The notes under the pieces were generated by a model. The model searched no databases. It was not told the DNA's origin and saw nothing but the letters and a program-made list of their open reading frames with translations. A stretch of DNA of 64,000 nt, from assembly GCF_025917315.1 (NCBI RefSeq), contig NZ_CP080627.1, forward strand, positions 2,480,001 through 2,544,000. Reading direction: 5' to 3'. Made by a program: the position numbers and the translations under genes. This document shows, piece by piece, positions 37,542 to 46,394 of the stretch (position 1 is the stretch's first letter; every line of letters starts with the position of its first letter). Origin of the DNA: Halomonas qaidamensis. Lineage in GTDB: Bacteria > Pseudomonadota > Gammaproteobacteria > Pseudomonadales > Halomonadaceae.

Positions 37542-38515
37542 GGCGCTCCCCCGCTAAAATGCTGCCATCCTTCGTAGTCACTGGCATCAACACCAGTCAC
37601 GCCTAGCGTTTCTGTACAGCGGCCTATTACAGTTAGTGACAGGCCAAGGTCAGCGAGTCGCTGCTGAGCAATAGCGATATTGAGTGGTGAAAGTGTCACC
37701 AGTAGCTCGTAGTCGTCCCCCCCCGTTAGCGCGGCTTTTATCGCACCATCGTGGCCTAACGTCTCATGTAACCCATTCGCTAACGGCAGTGCATCTAGCG
37801 CTAGTGCACAGCCCACTTCAGACGCGTTGCGTAAGTGCGACAAATCTGCCAGCAAGCCATCCGAAACATCTAATGCTGCGGTTGCAAGACCGCGTAATGC
37901 CACACCTGCTGCTAAACGAGGTTGTGGCAACAAGTAGCGGCTTAGCAGCGGGTGCGAAAGATCGCGTTCACCCTGGCGCCAAAGGGCTAGGCCACCGGCT
38001 CCGCCACCAAGCGCACCCGTCACCGCAATGACATCTCCCACGCTTGCGCCTGAACGGGTCAACGCATCACCTGTTGGCACTTCGCCCATCACCGTGACAC
38101 CAATGGTCAATGCCCCAGAGGTGACATCCCCTCCGACCAGAGCGGTGGAATGTTGCTGGCAAAGCGCATGAAACCCTTTCGCGTACCCTGCTAACCACTG
38201 CTCAGCAGCATCGCGATCAACAAAGGCACTCTTATCCAGCGTTAGTGCCATCAGACACCACCGGGACGTTGCTCCCATCGCGGCTAAATCGCTGAGTGCC
38301 ACTGCCAAAGCACGGTGCCCTATCGCATGTGCTGGGGCATCGTGGGGGAAATGGACATTACTCACCGATGTATCAACGCTAACCACAAGCTGCTGACCTG
38401 CTTGGGGCACTAAAAGCGCTGCATCGTCGCCATTTTCAAGCGCTATACCGGCTGTCGCGTGCGCCTCCTGCGGCGACATGAAGTAGCGCTGAATCAGTTC
38501 AAATTCGCCAAGCAC
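37538..38515 (-). CDS. thiL: Thiamine-monophosphate kinase
   Basis: ATP-dependent phosphorylation of thiamine monophosphate to the active cofactor. The N-terminal GEFELIQRYF (residues 3-12) and GDDAALLVP metal-binding block, VSVDTSVSNVHFPHD, DLAAMGA, the glycine-rich ALVGGDVTSG and TGGDDYELLVTL motifs all fit ThiL. Start GTG has AGGGG 5-6 nt upstream. The 325-residue length is normal. It overlaps pgpA by 4 bp and is downstream of nusB with a 36-bp gap, so the cluster nusB-thiL-pgpA is conserved from E. coli. Confidence 0.96.
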   Translation of the reverse strand: MLGEFELIQRYFMSPQEAHATAGIALENGDDAALLVPQAGQQLVVSVDTSVSNVHFPHDAPAHAIGHRALAVALSDLAAMGATSRWCLMALTLDKSAFVDRDAAEQWLAGYAKGFHALCQQHSTALVGGDVTSGALTIGVTVMGEVPTGDALTRSGASVGDVIAVTGALGGGAGGLALWRQGERDLSHPLLSRYLLPQPRLAAGVALRGLATAALDVSDGLLADLSHLRNASEVGCALALDALPLANGLHETLGHDGAIKAALTGGDDYELLVTLSPLNIAIAQQRLADLGLSLTVIGRCTETLGVTGVDASDYEGWQHFSGGAP

Positions 38516-38550
38516 AAAGGCCCCTTAAACGTATTATCAGAAGGCTTGCC

Positions 38551-39054
38551 TTACAGACGGCGAGCACTGACCTCGGCACTTCGTAAGCGATTTGCCAGCT
38601 TATCGAGAATACCGTTTACGTATTTATGGCCGTCGGTGGCACCAAAAGATTTGGCCAGCTCAACGCCTTCGTTAATCACTACGCGATAGGGCACTTCCAT
38701 CCGCCGAGACAGCTCGTAGGCGCCCAAACGAAGGATAGCTAACTCAACGGCGTCAAGATCTTCTAGGCGACGGTCGAGCAATGGGGCAATTTCACGGTCT
38801 AACTCTGCTTTGAATCTGACCGTGTTATGCAGTAATTCATGGAAAAGCGCTTTGTCGGCGATTTCCATTACTTTTACCCAGTTTTCGTAATCTTCTAGGT
38901 CATCATCCGCTACTTGGCTGCGAAACTCAGCTTCGATAGTGGTGATTGATTTACCCGTCATTTGCCACTGGTAAATTCCTTGAACCGCCAGCTCACGTGC
39001 GGCGTGGCGCCCTAGCTGTGCAGCAGAAGGCTTACGCTCACGACGTTCACTCAT
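38551..39054 (-). CDS. nusB: Transcription antitermination factor NusB
   Basis: Pairs with NusE (ribosomal S10) to form the antitermination complex on boxA RNA. The all-helical protein has the family landmarks [23 protein letters not shown] at residues 8-30, [24 protein letters not shown] near residue 95, and [33 protein letters not shown] near the end. At 167 residues it is somewhat longer than the E. coli protein. Its start overlaps the ribH stop by 4 bp. Confidence 0.96.
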   Translation of the reverse strand: MSERRERKPSAAQLGRHAARELAVQGIYQWQMTGKSITTIEAEFRSQVADDDLEDYENWVKVMEIADKALFHELLHNTVRFKAELDREIAPLLDRRLEDLDAVELAILRLGAYELSRRMEVPYRVVINEGVELAKSFGATDGHKYVNGILDKLANRLRSAEVSARRL

Positions 39055-39539
39055 TGGTTATCTCCTAATGGCAATGCGCGCAGCAACGATACCATTTCCA
39101 TCGCTGCCATTGCCGCTTCCGTACCTTTATTACCTGCTTTGGTGCCCGCTCGCTCGATTGCTTGTTCGATAGTCTCAACGGTCAACACCCCGTTTGCCAC
39201 CGGTGTATCAAACTCAAGCTGGAGGTGGTTAATGGCGGTATTACAGCCACCAGCCACATATTCAAAATGCGGCGTGCCTCCACGAATAACCGCGCCCAGC
39301 GCGATAACAGCATCGGGCTTCATGACCTTAAGCACACGCTTTACTGCCAGCGGCAGCTCCCAAGCACCGGGGACGTGGACAAGGTGAATATTGTCCGCAT
39401 CAACGCCATGGCGCGTCAGGCTATCGATAGCGCCTTCCACCAGGCTATCCACCACATGGTGATTGAAACGACCTACAACGATGACATAACGGCCATCGAC
39501 ATCTACAAAAGTACCTTCAACTTGCGAAAGGGATTGCAT
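39051..39539 (-). CDS. ribH: 6,7-dimethyl-8-ribityllumazine synthase
   Basis: Condenses 5-amino-6-ribitylaminouracil with 3,4-dihydroxy-2-butanone 4-phosphate in riboflavin synthesis; forms icosahedral capsids in many bacteria. Motifs seen: [17 protein letters not shown] near residue 24, HVPGAWELP near residue 55, [21 protein letters not shown] near residue 80, and [23 protein letters not shown] at 39539 ([11 protein letters not shown]) has AGGA 8 nt upstream; the open codons further upstream overlap ribBA and are not used. About 162 residues. It overlaps nusB by 4 bp and lies 4 bp after ribBA. Confidence 0.96.
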   Translation of the reverse strand: MQSLSQVEGTFVDVDGRYVIVVGRFNHHVVDSLVEGAIDSLTRHGVDADNIHLVHVPGAWELPLAVKRVLKVMKPDAVIALGAVIRGGTPHFEYVAGGCNTAINHLQLEFDTPVANGVLTVETIEQAIERAGTKAGNKGTEAAMAAMEMVSLLRALPLGDNQ

Positions 39540-39543
39540 CAAT

Positions 39544-40710
39544 TTATTCCTGCTGAGAAGTTGGCTCATACGCCGTGTCATTAGGTCCCAAGCGCTCAAC
39601 CACTTCGAGATCAAAACCAGAGAGCGCCGAGAATTTCCACGGTGAGCTGAGTAGCCGCATTTTACCTACCCCTAGGTAGCGTAGGATTTGCGAGCCAGTA
39701 CCAATCGTTAAATAATTACCTGAACCGTCTGAATCGCTGGTGCGCGGTTGACGCACGCGGTCCAGAAAAATATCCAGTTGATCTTTTAAATCCTGATGGG
39801 GACGACCATCATCAATCAGCACAAAGACACCCGAAGGTGCATCCGCGATCTCTTTCAGGGCACGATGAGCATCCCAACGGCACTGCTCACCTTTCATTAA
39901 CCCCACAATATCACGTAGCGTATCCGCTAAGTGAACACGCACAGTAGTGGGCTGTTCTGGGGTCGGTTGCCCCTTAACCAAGGCTAAATGATGAGCGCCC
40001 TGTATGCGGTCACGGAACACATGCAGCGCCAGCTCCCCATGGGCCGTCATCACGCTGGTGGTTTCGACCGGGTCAACGGTTTGCTCATTAACGATACGAT
40101 AGTGGATTAAATCGGCAATTGTGCCAATTTTAATACCATGCTTTTTGGCGAACACTTCAAGCTCAGGACGACGCGCCATACTGCCATCGTCATTCATGAT
40201 TTCACAAATGACGCCGCTGGGGTCACATCCGGCTAGCGATGCCAAATCACAGGCGGCTTCGGTATGCCCTGCCCGGCGCAAAACACCACCCGGCTCGGCC
40301 ATCAGCGGAAAAATATGGCCGGGCTGTACAATATCTGTCGGCTTGGCATTTGCTGCCACTGCGGCTTGTACCGTGCGGGCACGATCGGCTGCGGAGATGC
40401 CGGTGGTCACCCCTTCGGTCGCTTCAATGGAGAGCGTAAACTTAGTGCCAAACCCAGAGCCATTGTCACGCACCATCAGCGGAAGGTTAAGCTGTTCGCA
40501 GCGCTCACGCGTCATGGGCATGCAGATAAGTCCGCAGGCATAGCGTGCCATAAAGTTGATATGCTCGGCCTGCACTTTTTCGGCCGCCATGATGATATCA
40601 CCTTCGTTTTCGCGATCCTCATCATCCATGAGAATCACCATTTTGCCCTGGCGGATATCTTCCACCAGCTCAGCGATAGGGGACAAACCCTCTGAAGAGG
40701 AATGCGCCAT
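39544..40710 (-). CDS. ribBA: DHBP synthase with degenerate GTP cyclohydrolase II domain
   Basis: N-terminal half (residues 1-205) is RibB, 3,4-dihydroxy-2-butanone 4-phosphate synthase: [35 protein letters not shown], and [14 protein letters not shown] containing the catalytic acidic and histidine residues. The C-terminal half resembles GTP cyclohydrolase II (RibA) but its zinc-binding CxxxxxxxxxxCxC motif is missing: where RibA has HSECLTGD and RCDCG, this protein reads [10 protein letters not shown] and EQCRWDAH. The RibA half is therefore probably catalytically inactive, as in the RibBX proteins reported in some gammaproteobacteria. A separate ribA must then exist elsewhere. It sits 4 bp before ribH. 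Confidence 0.93.
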   Translation of the reverse strand: MAHSSSEGLSPIAELVEDIRQGKMVILMDDEDRENEGDIIMAAEKVQAEHINFMARYACGLICMPMTRERCEQLNLPLMVRDNGSGFGTKFTLSIEATEGVTTGISAADRARTVQAAVAANAKPTDIVQPGHIFPLMAEPGGVLRRAGHTEAACDLASLAGCDPSGVICEIMNDDGSMARRPELEVFAKKHGIKIGTIADLIHYRIVNEQTVDPVETTSVMTAHGELALHVFRDRIQGAHHLALVKGQPTPEQPTTVRVHLADTLRDIVGLMKGEQCRWDAHRALKEIADAPSGVFVLIDDGRPHQDLKDQLDIFLDRVRQPRTSDSDGSGNYLTIGTGSQILRYLGVGKMRLLSSPWKFSALSGFDLEVVERLGPNDTAYEPTSQQE

Positions 40711-40782
40711 GGAATCTCCAAAATAAGTGGTCGCAATACATGCGATTTCGCGCGTCAGGGTACCTTGCTCTGGCCCTGTGCG

Positions 40783-41961
40783 CTAGTCAGTGCGAGGTTC
40801 AGCGATTATTCGCCAATCACTCCCAACGGCGCGAATTTCTTTAATAGTCAAACGTTTTTGGTCAGCCATACGGGTCATACCGGGCAACGCAAATAGTGGT
40901 CGAGCTTCACCCCCCAACAGCGTTGGCGCGACAAACAACTGCAGCTCATCCACCGCGTTCGCCTCTAACAGCGCGCCTGCTAAAGTAGCACCGGTTTCAA
41001 CGAGCAGTTCGTTTATCTGCTCATGCTCAGCTAGCCAGCTCAGCATGTTGGCGAGGTCGATTCGACCTTCTTGATCCGCAGGCATTACCTTAATAAGCGC
41101 ACCCGCAGCTTCCAGCTTTTGACGTTTTTCGTCACTGTGATGTTCGGTGGTAATAATCAACGTGCGCCCTGGTTCACGAAGGCAGGCTGCCGCTAGCGGT
41201 AGACGCAGGCGTGAATCTAAGATGACACGCAGCGGCTGGCGCTGACTGACCGCCTCTGCATTATCAAGCGCCAGCTGTTCCGCGCGCACTGTCAGCCGTG
41301 AATCATCCATAATAACGGACTCAACGCCACTTAAAATAGCGCTTGATCGAGCGCGCAGACGCTGCACTTGGCTACGCGCCTCTGGCCCAGTAATCCACTG
41401 CGACTCTCCTGACCCCATGGCAGTACGACCATCAAGACTCATGGCCATTTTTAAGCGTACAAAAGGACGTTTGCGCTGCATACGCGAAATAAAACCAGGG
41501 TTTAATCCACGTGCATCCTGCTCTAACAGGCCAACCTCCACCTGGATACCCTCATCCCGTAGCCGCTGGATACCGCTACCGCTAACGCGGGGGTTAGGAT
41601 CAACCATGGCCACGACCACTCGTGCAACGCGAGCATCCGCTAACGCAACAGCACAAGGGCCTGTGCGTCCCGTATGGGAGCAAGGCTCCAACGTGACGTA
41701 GGCAGTGGCACCTTCCGCTTTTATACCCGCTGCGTTAAGCGCATGAATTTCTGCATGAGGCTCTCCGGTACGCAGATGGAACCCCTCACCCACCACTTGC
41801 CCTTCAGTGTGTTGATCGTAACGGACAATAACGCAGCCCACTCGAGGGTTAGGGTCGGTTGTATAAAGACCCTTAGCCGCTAGTTGCAAGGCACGCGCCA
41901 TAAAGTGATAGTCAGCGCTAGTGAACCCTTCTTCCATCGGCTCTTTTATCGACTCTTTCAT
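40783..41961 (-). CDS. ribD: Bifunctional pyrimidine deaminase/reductase
   Basis: Catalyses the second and third steps of riboflavin synthesis. Deaminase domain: HAEIHALNAAG with zinc-binding His, and CxxC-type PCSHTGRTGPCAVAL near residue 85. Reductase domain: RPFVRLKMAMSLDGRTAM and LLVETGATLAGALLEANAVDELQLFVAP. ATG at 41961 overlaps the nrdR stop by one base (TGATG) with GGAGAGGG upstream. The first 12 residues ([12 protein letters not shown]) are a tandem-repeat product rather than conserved sequence, so the original start may have been Met9. The ribBA gene follows 72 bp downstream. Confidence 0.95.
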   Translation of the reverse strand: MKESIKEPMEEGFTSADYHFMARALQLAAKGLYTTDPNPRVGCVIVRYDQHTEGQVVGEGFHLRTGEPHAEIHALNAAGIKAEGATAYVTLEPCSHTGRTGPCAVALADARVARVVVAMVDPNPRVSGSGIQRLRDEGIQVEVGLLEQDARGLNPGFISRMQRKRPFVRLKMAMSLDGRTAMGSGESQWITGPEARSQVQRLRARSSAILSGVESVIMDDSRLTVRAEQLALDNAEAVSQRQPLRVILDSRLRLPLAAACLREPGRTLIITTEHHSDEKRQKLEAAGALIKVMPADQEGRIDLANMLSWLAEHEQINELLVETGATLAGALLEANAVDELQLFVAPTLLGGEARPLFALPGMTRMADQKRLTIKEIRAVGSDWRIIAEPRTD

Positions 41962-41963
41962 CA
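41928..41963. repeat. 12-bp triplication at the ribD start
   Basis: Three imperfect 12-bp units at 41928-41939, 41940-41951 and 41952-41963 encode the first twelve residues of RibD ([12 protein letters not shown]). The ATG and the nrdR stop lie in the first-transcribed unit. Confidence 0.75.
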
Positions 41964-42464
41964 ACCCTCTCCGCGATGTGGGTCGCTGGGGGCGGATGCA
42001 AGATGATCACCAGGATCTTGAGAAAGGCGGTCTATCTCAGCGCGAAATTCGTCTAAATCTTGAAATTTACGGTATACCGATGCAAAGCGGATATAGGCGA
42101 CCTGGTCGAGCTTGCTTAACGCTTTCATGACGGCTTCACCGATATCCCGCGCGTTGACTTCGCGATCTCCACGGGCACGAAGCGATTGGCGAATACGCTC
42201 AACGGCAGCTTCTATTGCCTCGGCACTGACTGGGCGCTTTTCAAGCGCACGCAACATGCCTGCCCGCAGCTTACTCTCGTTAAACGTTTCCCGTGAGCCA
42301 TCGGATTTCACAACTCTCGGCATGATGAGTTCTGCGGTTTCATAGGTAGTAAAGCGTTCTTGACAGCTAGCGCATTGGCGACGACGGCGCACCTGGTCAC
42401 CGTCGGCTACCAGCCGCGAGTCGGTCACTCGAGTATCATTAGCACCACAAAAAGGGCAATGCAT
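41961..42464 (-). CDS. nrdR: Transcriptional repressor NrdR
   Basis: Zinc-ribbon plus ATP-cone repressor of ribonucleotide reductase genes. The zinc ribbon [40 protein letters not shown] has the four cysteines (residues 3, 6, 31, 34), followed by the ATP-cone ([35 protein letters not shown]). The ATG at 42464 gives the family MHCPFC start; TTG at 42473 is open but has no advantage. Length 167 is typical. It is the first gene of the nrdR-ribD-ribBA-ribH-nusB-thiL-pgpA cluster; no gene for ribE is between ribD and ribBA. Confidence 0.97.
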   Translation of the reverse strand: MHCPFCGANDTRVTDSRLVADGDQVRRRRQCASCQERFTTYETAELIMPRVVKSDGSRETFNESKLRAGMLRALEKRPVSAEAIEAAVERIRQSLRARGDREVNARDIGEAVMKALSKLDQVAYIRFASVYRKFQDLDEFRAEIDRLSQDPGDHLASAPSDPHRGEG

Positions 42465-42700
42465 GGCAGTCAACCTGTTGTCAGTACGTGCAGCGTGTCA
42501 GCCTGTGCAGAGAACGGCACTTATCGGCATATTATGAACTATTGTTAGCAGTAAAGTCGCCACGCGCTACAACGATATGCAGTAAAGAGGCACTTGCAAG
42601 CAAAAATAGTCGCTTTATTAAACGCGGCGTTAACCTAGCATTGTAACGATTTGGCACACAAGCTGCAGCGTTTGTCGTAGGTTGTTTAAGAGGACACTCC

Positions 42701-44470
42701 ATGACCCCATTTGAGCAGACGGTCTACCATTTCCTTTCGCACCTCTACGGCCCCCGCGCCAGCGAGGTACAGCGCCGCCTTGGACAGCACATTGAGCACT
42801 TTCGTCACGTATCAACGGCTCCACCCGTAACAGAAATTACCGCGGGAGAAGAGGATCATGCACCAACGTGGAGCGAAAAAGATCAGTGGATCATTAGTTA
42901 CGGTGATTCCATTGTGGCAGATGACGCTCCCCCTCTTGCGGTACTGAATGAATTTCTTCAACGCTATCTGGGTGAGCGCATTAGCGGCGTGCATGTGCTG
43001 CCCTTCTTTCCATGGAGCAGCGACGACGGCTTCTCAGTTATTCATTACCGAGAGGTTAATCCAGAGCTGGGTAACTGGGAGCACATACGCGAACTGGCCA
43101 GCCACTACGACGTGATGGCAGATTTAGTGCTTAACCACGTGTCTCGCGAATCGCTCTGGTTTGTTGATTATTTAACCGGCAGCCTGCCAGGCCGCGATTA
43201 CTTTATTGAGGTTGAACCGGAAACTGATGTTTCCCAGGTAATTAGACCACGCAGCAGCCCCTTGCTCGTGCCTATTTCTACGCGTCGGGGAACCCGCCAT
43301 GTATGGGCAACCTTCTCGGAAGATCAGATCGACTTAAATTTTGAAAATCCTGACGTATTGCTAGAATTTGTTGGCATTTTGCTGTTTTACCTCCAACAGG
43401 GCGTGCGTATCATTCGCCTGGATGCTGTGGCATTTTTATGGAAACGTTTGGGAACATCGTGCATTCATCTTCCAGAGACACACACCGTCGTGCGTTTACT
43501 GCGCGCCATTGTCGATGAAATATCACCGGGCACGCTGCTAATTACCGAGACCAATGTTCCTCACGCAGAAAACATCAGTTACTTTGGCCTGGAGCGACTT
43601 GCCAATGGCGCACCCGACGAAGCCCATATGGTTTATCAGTTCGCATTGCCACCGCTGCTGCTACATACGCTCACGCGCGGTGAAGCGACCACTCTGCAGT
43701 CCTGGCTTGCTAGCCTGCCGGTACTGCCTAAGCAGTGTACTTATTTAAATTTCACTGCCAGTCATGATGGTATTGGCGTGCGTCCTTTAGAGGGCTTGCT
43801 TCCTGACCATGAGCGAGATGCGCTGCTAGAACTGATGCATCGCTTTGGTGGCTTTGTCAGTATGCGTAGCAATCCTGATGGCAGCGATACGCCTTACGAA
43901 ATCAATATCACCTGGTTTGAAGCCATGCGCGGCACACGTCGAGGGCCAGACCCTTGGCAAATTGCCCGCTTCCTTTGCAGCCAAGCCATCATGCTTACGC
44001 TTCAGGGCATTCCCGCCCTTTATATCCATACCTTGACAGGCACCCTTAACGATGTCGAAGGGGTAGAGCGCAGCGGCCGCTTACGTTCAATTAATCGCCG
44101 CCGCTGGCAGCGTGATGAGCTAGCGCTATTACTCGAAAGCCCCTCAACACCGACCCACGATGTGTTTCATGCACTTAGTCGTCTGCTCGAACAACGCCGG
44201 TCAGAACCCTGCTTCCATCCCCATGCTGCGCAGCGCGTGCTGCCCACGCCCCCAGAGTTACTTGCTATTGAGCGAGGCCCCCTCAGTGACGGCCGCCGTT
44301 TATTAGCCCTATTTAACGTAACCGATACACTGCTGCCATTAGATAAGGTGGGAGAGGCGCTTGAACGAGCGCTTAGCCATCATGCGTGGCGTGCTTTAGA
44401 CCAACAAAACGCTGGTGAAGAGACTGCGTTACCACCTTACGCCATACGATGGATGGTAACGGATGCTTGA
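42701..44470 (+). CDS. GH13_18 family phosphorylase, probable glucosylglycerate phosphorylase
   Basis: Glycoside-hydrolase family 13 subfamily 18 enzyme of the sucrose-phosphorylase group, which also contains E. coli YcjM (glucosylglycerate phosphorylase) and glucosylglycerol phosphorylase. These enzymes split an alpha-glucoside with phosphate to give alpha-glucose-1-phosphate. Catalytic residues by alignment to the family: nucleophile Asp241 (IRLDAVAFLWK), acid/base Glu283 (ITETNVP) and transition-state Asp356 (ASHDGIG). The lid region GTSCIHLPETH after the nucleophile is as in YcjM. 589 residues, typical. It is a single gene divergent from nrdR with a GAGG ribosome site. Glucosylglycerate is favoured because gpgS and gpgP lie 8-12 kb away; glucosylglycerol or sucrose are alternatives. 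Confidence 0.85.
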   Translation: MTPFEQTVYHFLSHLYGPRASEVQRRLGQHIEHFRHVSTAPPVTEITAGEEDHAPTWSEKDQWIISYGDSIVADDAPPLAVLNEFLQRYLGERISGVHVLPFFPWSSDDGFSVIHYREVNPELGNWEHIRELASHYDVMADLVLNHVSRESLWFVDYLTGSLPGRDYFIEVEPETDVSQVIRPRSSPLLVPISTRRGTRHVWATFSEDQIDLNFENPDVLLEFVGILLFYLQQGVRIIRLDAVAFLWKRLGTSCIHLPETHTVVRLLRAIVDEISPGTLLITETNVPHAENISYFGLERLANGAPDEAHMVYQFALPPLLLHTLTRGEATTLQSWLASLPVLPKQCTYLNFTASHDGIGVRPLEGLLPDHERDALLELMHRFGGFVSMRSNPDGSDTPYEINITWFEAMRGTRRGPDPWQIARFLCSQAIMLTLQGIPALYIHTLTGTLNDVEGVERSGRLRSINRRRWQRDELALLLESPSTPTHDVFHALSRLLEQRRSEPCFHPHAAQRVLPTPPELLAIERGPLSDGRRLLALFNVTDTLLPLDKVGEALERALSHHAWRALDQQNAGEETALPPYAIRWMVTDA

Positions 44471-44572
44471 AACATGCGTTGCGGCATAACGTCTCAGCAG
44501 CGGGCAATATAATCGTCAAATAATCTACGGCTGAGATACTGCAGCATTAATCATTAACTAAAACGGTTAACT

Positions 44573-45388
44573 ATGCTGCAGCAGAGTATCGCCATTGGCC
44601 CCCTGGGGTTCAGTCTTCATCAGCTTGTGTTGGTCATGGCTTTTTTGATGGCACTTTTAGTGGGGGCGCTACTAGGGCGGCGGCACAATGTCGCGGTGAG
44701 CGACACACTCATAACGGTGTTTTTTATCGCCTTTATTGCCGCGCGAGTAGTATTTGTTGTGCGGTACTGGGGCGCATATGATGGCATTATTGCTCGGTTT
44801 GACATTCGAGACGGTGGCTTTGATTTAACAGGCGGTATAATTGCCGGTCTTGGCTATGCCAGCTGGGTGCTGTGGCGCTCTTCTCGTCAGCGCTGGCCTT
44901 TAAGTGGCGCTTTGCTGGCGGGCGGCCTAACCTGGGGTCTTATCGTTGGTAGCACCGCCTTAATTGAGCAACAGTCGCGCCCTCTCCCAAACACGCCGCT
45001 AGTCGACCTAAGTGGCCAATCTACCAATCTACCTCAACTTGCTCACCAGACGCAGCAGCCTATCGTGGTTAATCTTTGGGCAAGCTGGTGCCCCCCTTGT
45101 ATTCGTGAAATGCCTGTTTTTGAAGAAGCGCAGAACGCCGAACAAGGCATTACCTTTGTATTCGTAAACCAAGGGGAGGATGCCCAACACATCGAAGCGT
45201 TTATGCACCAGCATGAACTTTCACTGGATAATGTGTGGCTTGACCAACGCAATGCACTGGGAGAAGCGACGGGGGCTCATGCCATGCCGACCACCCTTTT
45301 TTACAGCGCGGAAGGAAAGTTGCTTAACACCCATTTTGGTGAACTCTCCCGAGCCACCCTTCACCAAGGTTTGGAACGTTTACGTTGA
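44573..45388 (+). CDS. Lgt-like membrane domain fused to TlpA-type thioredoxin
   Basis: Two parts. Residues 1-130 hold four or five hydrophobic helices and the segments FDIRDGGFDLTGGIIAGL, reminiscent of a shortened prolipoprotein-diacylglyceryl-transferase fold but lacking the Lgt signature GRIGNFIN. Residues 135-270 are a thioredoxin-like TlpA/ResA domain with Trp-Cys-Pro-Pro-Cys at 172-176 (LWASWCPPCIREMPVFEE) and a cis-proline in AMPTT near 240. The domain should face the periplasm and act as a thiol-disulfide reductase. It is the first of a two-gene run with dsbG and precedes the cytochrome genes, suggesting a role in cytochrome or periplasmic thiol maturation. True Lgt is elsewhere in the window. 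Confidence 0.85.
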   Translation: MLQQSIAIGPLGFSLHQLVLVMAFLMALLVGALLGRRHNVAVSDTLITVFFIAFIAARVVFVVRYWGAYDGIIARFDIRDGGFDLTGGIIAGLGYASWVLWRSSRQRWPLSGALLAGGLTWGLIVGSTALIEQQSRPLPNTPLVDLSGQSTNLPQLAHQTQQPIVVNLWASWCPPCIREMPVFEEAQNAEQGITFVFVNQGEDAQHIEAFMHQHELSLDNVWLDQRNALGEATGAHAMPTTLFYSAEGKLLNTHFGELSRATLHQGLERLR

Positions 45389-45457
45389 GACACCCTCTTA
45401 CATGGGCCCATTTCATCAGCGGTTTACCTTGCTTAATTTTTATATAAGGACCTCCCC

Positions 45458-46237
45458 ATGAACTACTTTTCCCTGACACGTTTAAGCAGCTTGTTACTAT
45501 TAACAAGTATTGGCGCCACATCGGTTGGCCATGCCGAAGAACTACCTGCACCAGTGCAAGCGTTAGCCAACCAAGGTTTAACAATTCACGGTCAGTTTGA
45601 GGCACCAGGGGGCATGCGTGGTTACGGTGCTAGCGTCCAGGGTCAGGATATGGCGATTTATTTAACCCCTGATGGCGAACATGCCATTGTCGGTACGCTG
45701 ATGGACAGTCAAGGCAACGACCTTACCGAAGCACAGTTAGACGAACACGTTCGAGCTCCTTTAGAAGCGCAAACCTGGGAACTGCTAGAAGAGAGTCACT
45801 GGATCCAAGATGGTGATAAGGACGCTCCGCGGGTGATCTACACGTTTACTGATGCCAACTGCCCCTACTGCCGCCAACTTTGGGAACAAAGCCGCCCCTG
45901 GGTAGAAGCAGGTGACGTGCAACTGCGTCATATTATGGTCGGTATTTTAGCGCCAAATAGCCCCGCCCTAGCAGCCACGCTGCTAGGCGCAGACGACCCT
46001 TCAACCGCGCTATATAACCATAGCAAAGGCGATTCGCTTTCAGCGAGCGCACAGCCAAGAGATATTGAAGAGCAGGTATATGCCAATAACCAGCTGTTTG
46101 AGGAGTTAGGCCTTTACGCTACGCCTACCAGCGCATTCCTACGCGAAACAGACAACGGTGATGTGCGTATTGATAGGATTCAAGGCCTGCCAAGCGAAGA
46201 GCGCATGATTGAAATGATGGGTAGTGAAGCGCCTTAG
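45458..46237 (+). CDS. dsbG: Periplasmic thiol:disulfide interchange protein (DsbG-like)
   Basis: Periplasmic DsbC/DsbG-family protein. A Sec signal peptide (residues 1-26, cleavage near GHA-EEL) is followed by the dimerisation domain and a thioredoxin domain with Cys-Pro-Tyr-Cys at 135-138 (TFTDANCPYCRQLW), the DsbG-type dipeptide. The C-terminal cis-proline loop reads YATPTSAF. Length 259 is close to E. coli DsbG. DsbG protects single cysteines from sulfenylation and isomerises disulfides. Start ATG has AAGGA 7 nt upstream. It follows the TlpA-type gene by 69 bp and converges with tsdA, separated by a long perfect hairpin. Confidence 0.88.
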   Translation: MNYFSLTRLSSLLLLTSIGATSVGHAEELPAPVQALANQGLTIHGQFEAPGGMRGYGASVQGQDMAIYLTPDGEHAIVGTLMDSQGNDLTEAQLDEHVRAPLEAQTWELLEESHWIQDGDKDAPRVIYTFTDANCPYCRQLWEQSRPWVEAGDVQLRHIMVGILAPNSPALAATLLGADDPSTALYNHSKGDSLSASAQPRDIEEQVYANNQLFEELGLYATPTSAFLRETDNGDVRIDRIQGLPSEERMIEMMGSEAP

Positions 46238-46304
46238 TACCGTCCATGATACCGTCTTAGGGCTGCGGCTAGGTACGGCTGCTTCCACTCAACGTTCTCT
46301 TCGT

Positions 46305-46346
46305 AACCAGTAGCCCGTGGTGTTATCACACCACGGGCTACTGGTT
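46305..46346. terminator. 19-bp perfect hairpin between dsbG and tsdA
   Basis: A 19-bp perfect inverted repeat (46305-46323 and 46328-46346, AACCAGTAGCCCGTGGTGT arms) with a 4-nt loop lies between the convergent genes. T-runs are short on both sides (GGTTT on plus), so it may act as a bidirectional terminator or a transcription barrier. Confidence 0.75.
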
Positions 46347-46394
46347 TCCCTGATACGCGTATTGCGCTGCTTAGAGCGCAGCCCGTCAGGCCGA

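Noticed and set aside
40711..40782. FMN riboswitch upstream of ribBA
   Set aside because: The 72-bp gap is too short and lacks the conserved RFN sequence elements.
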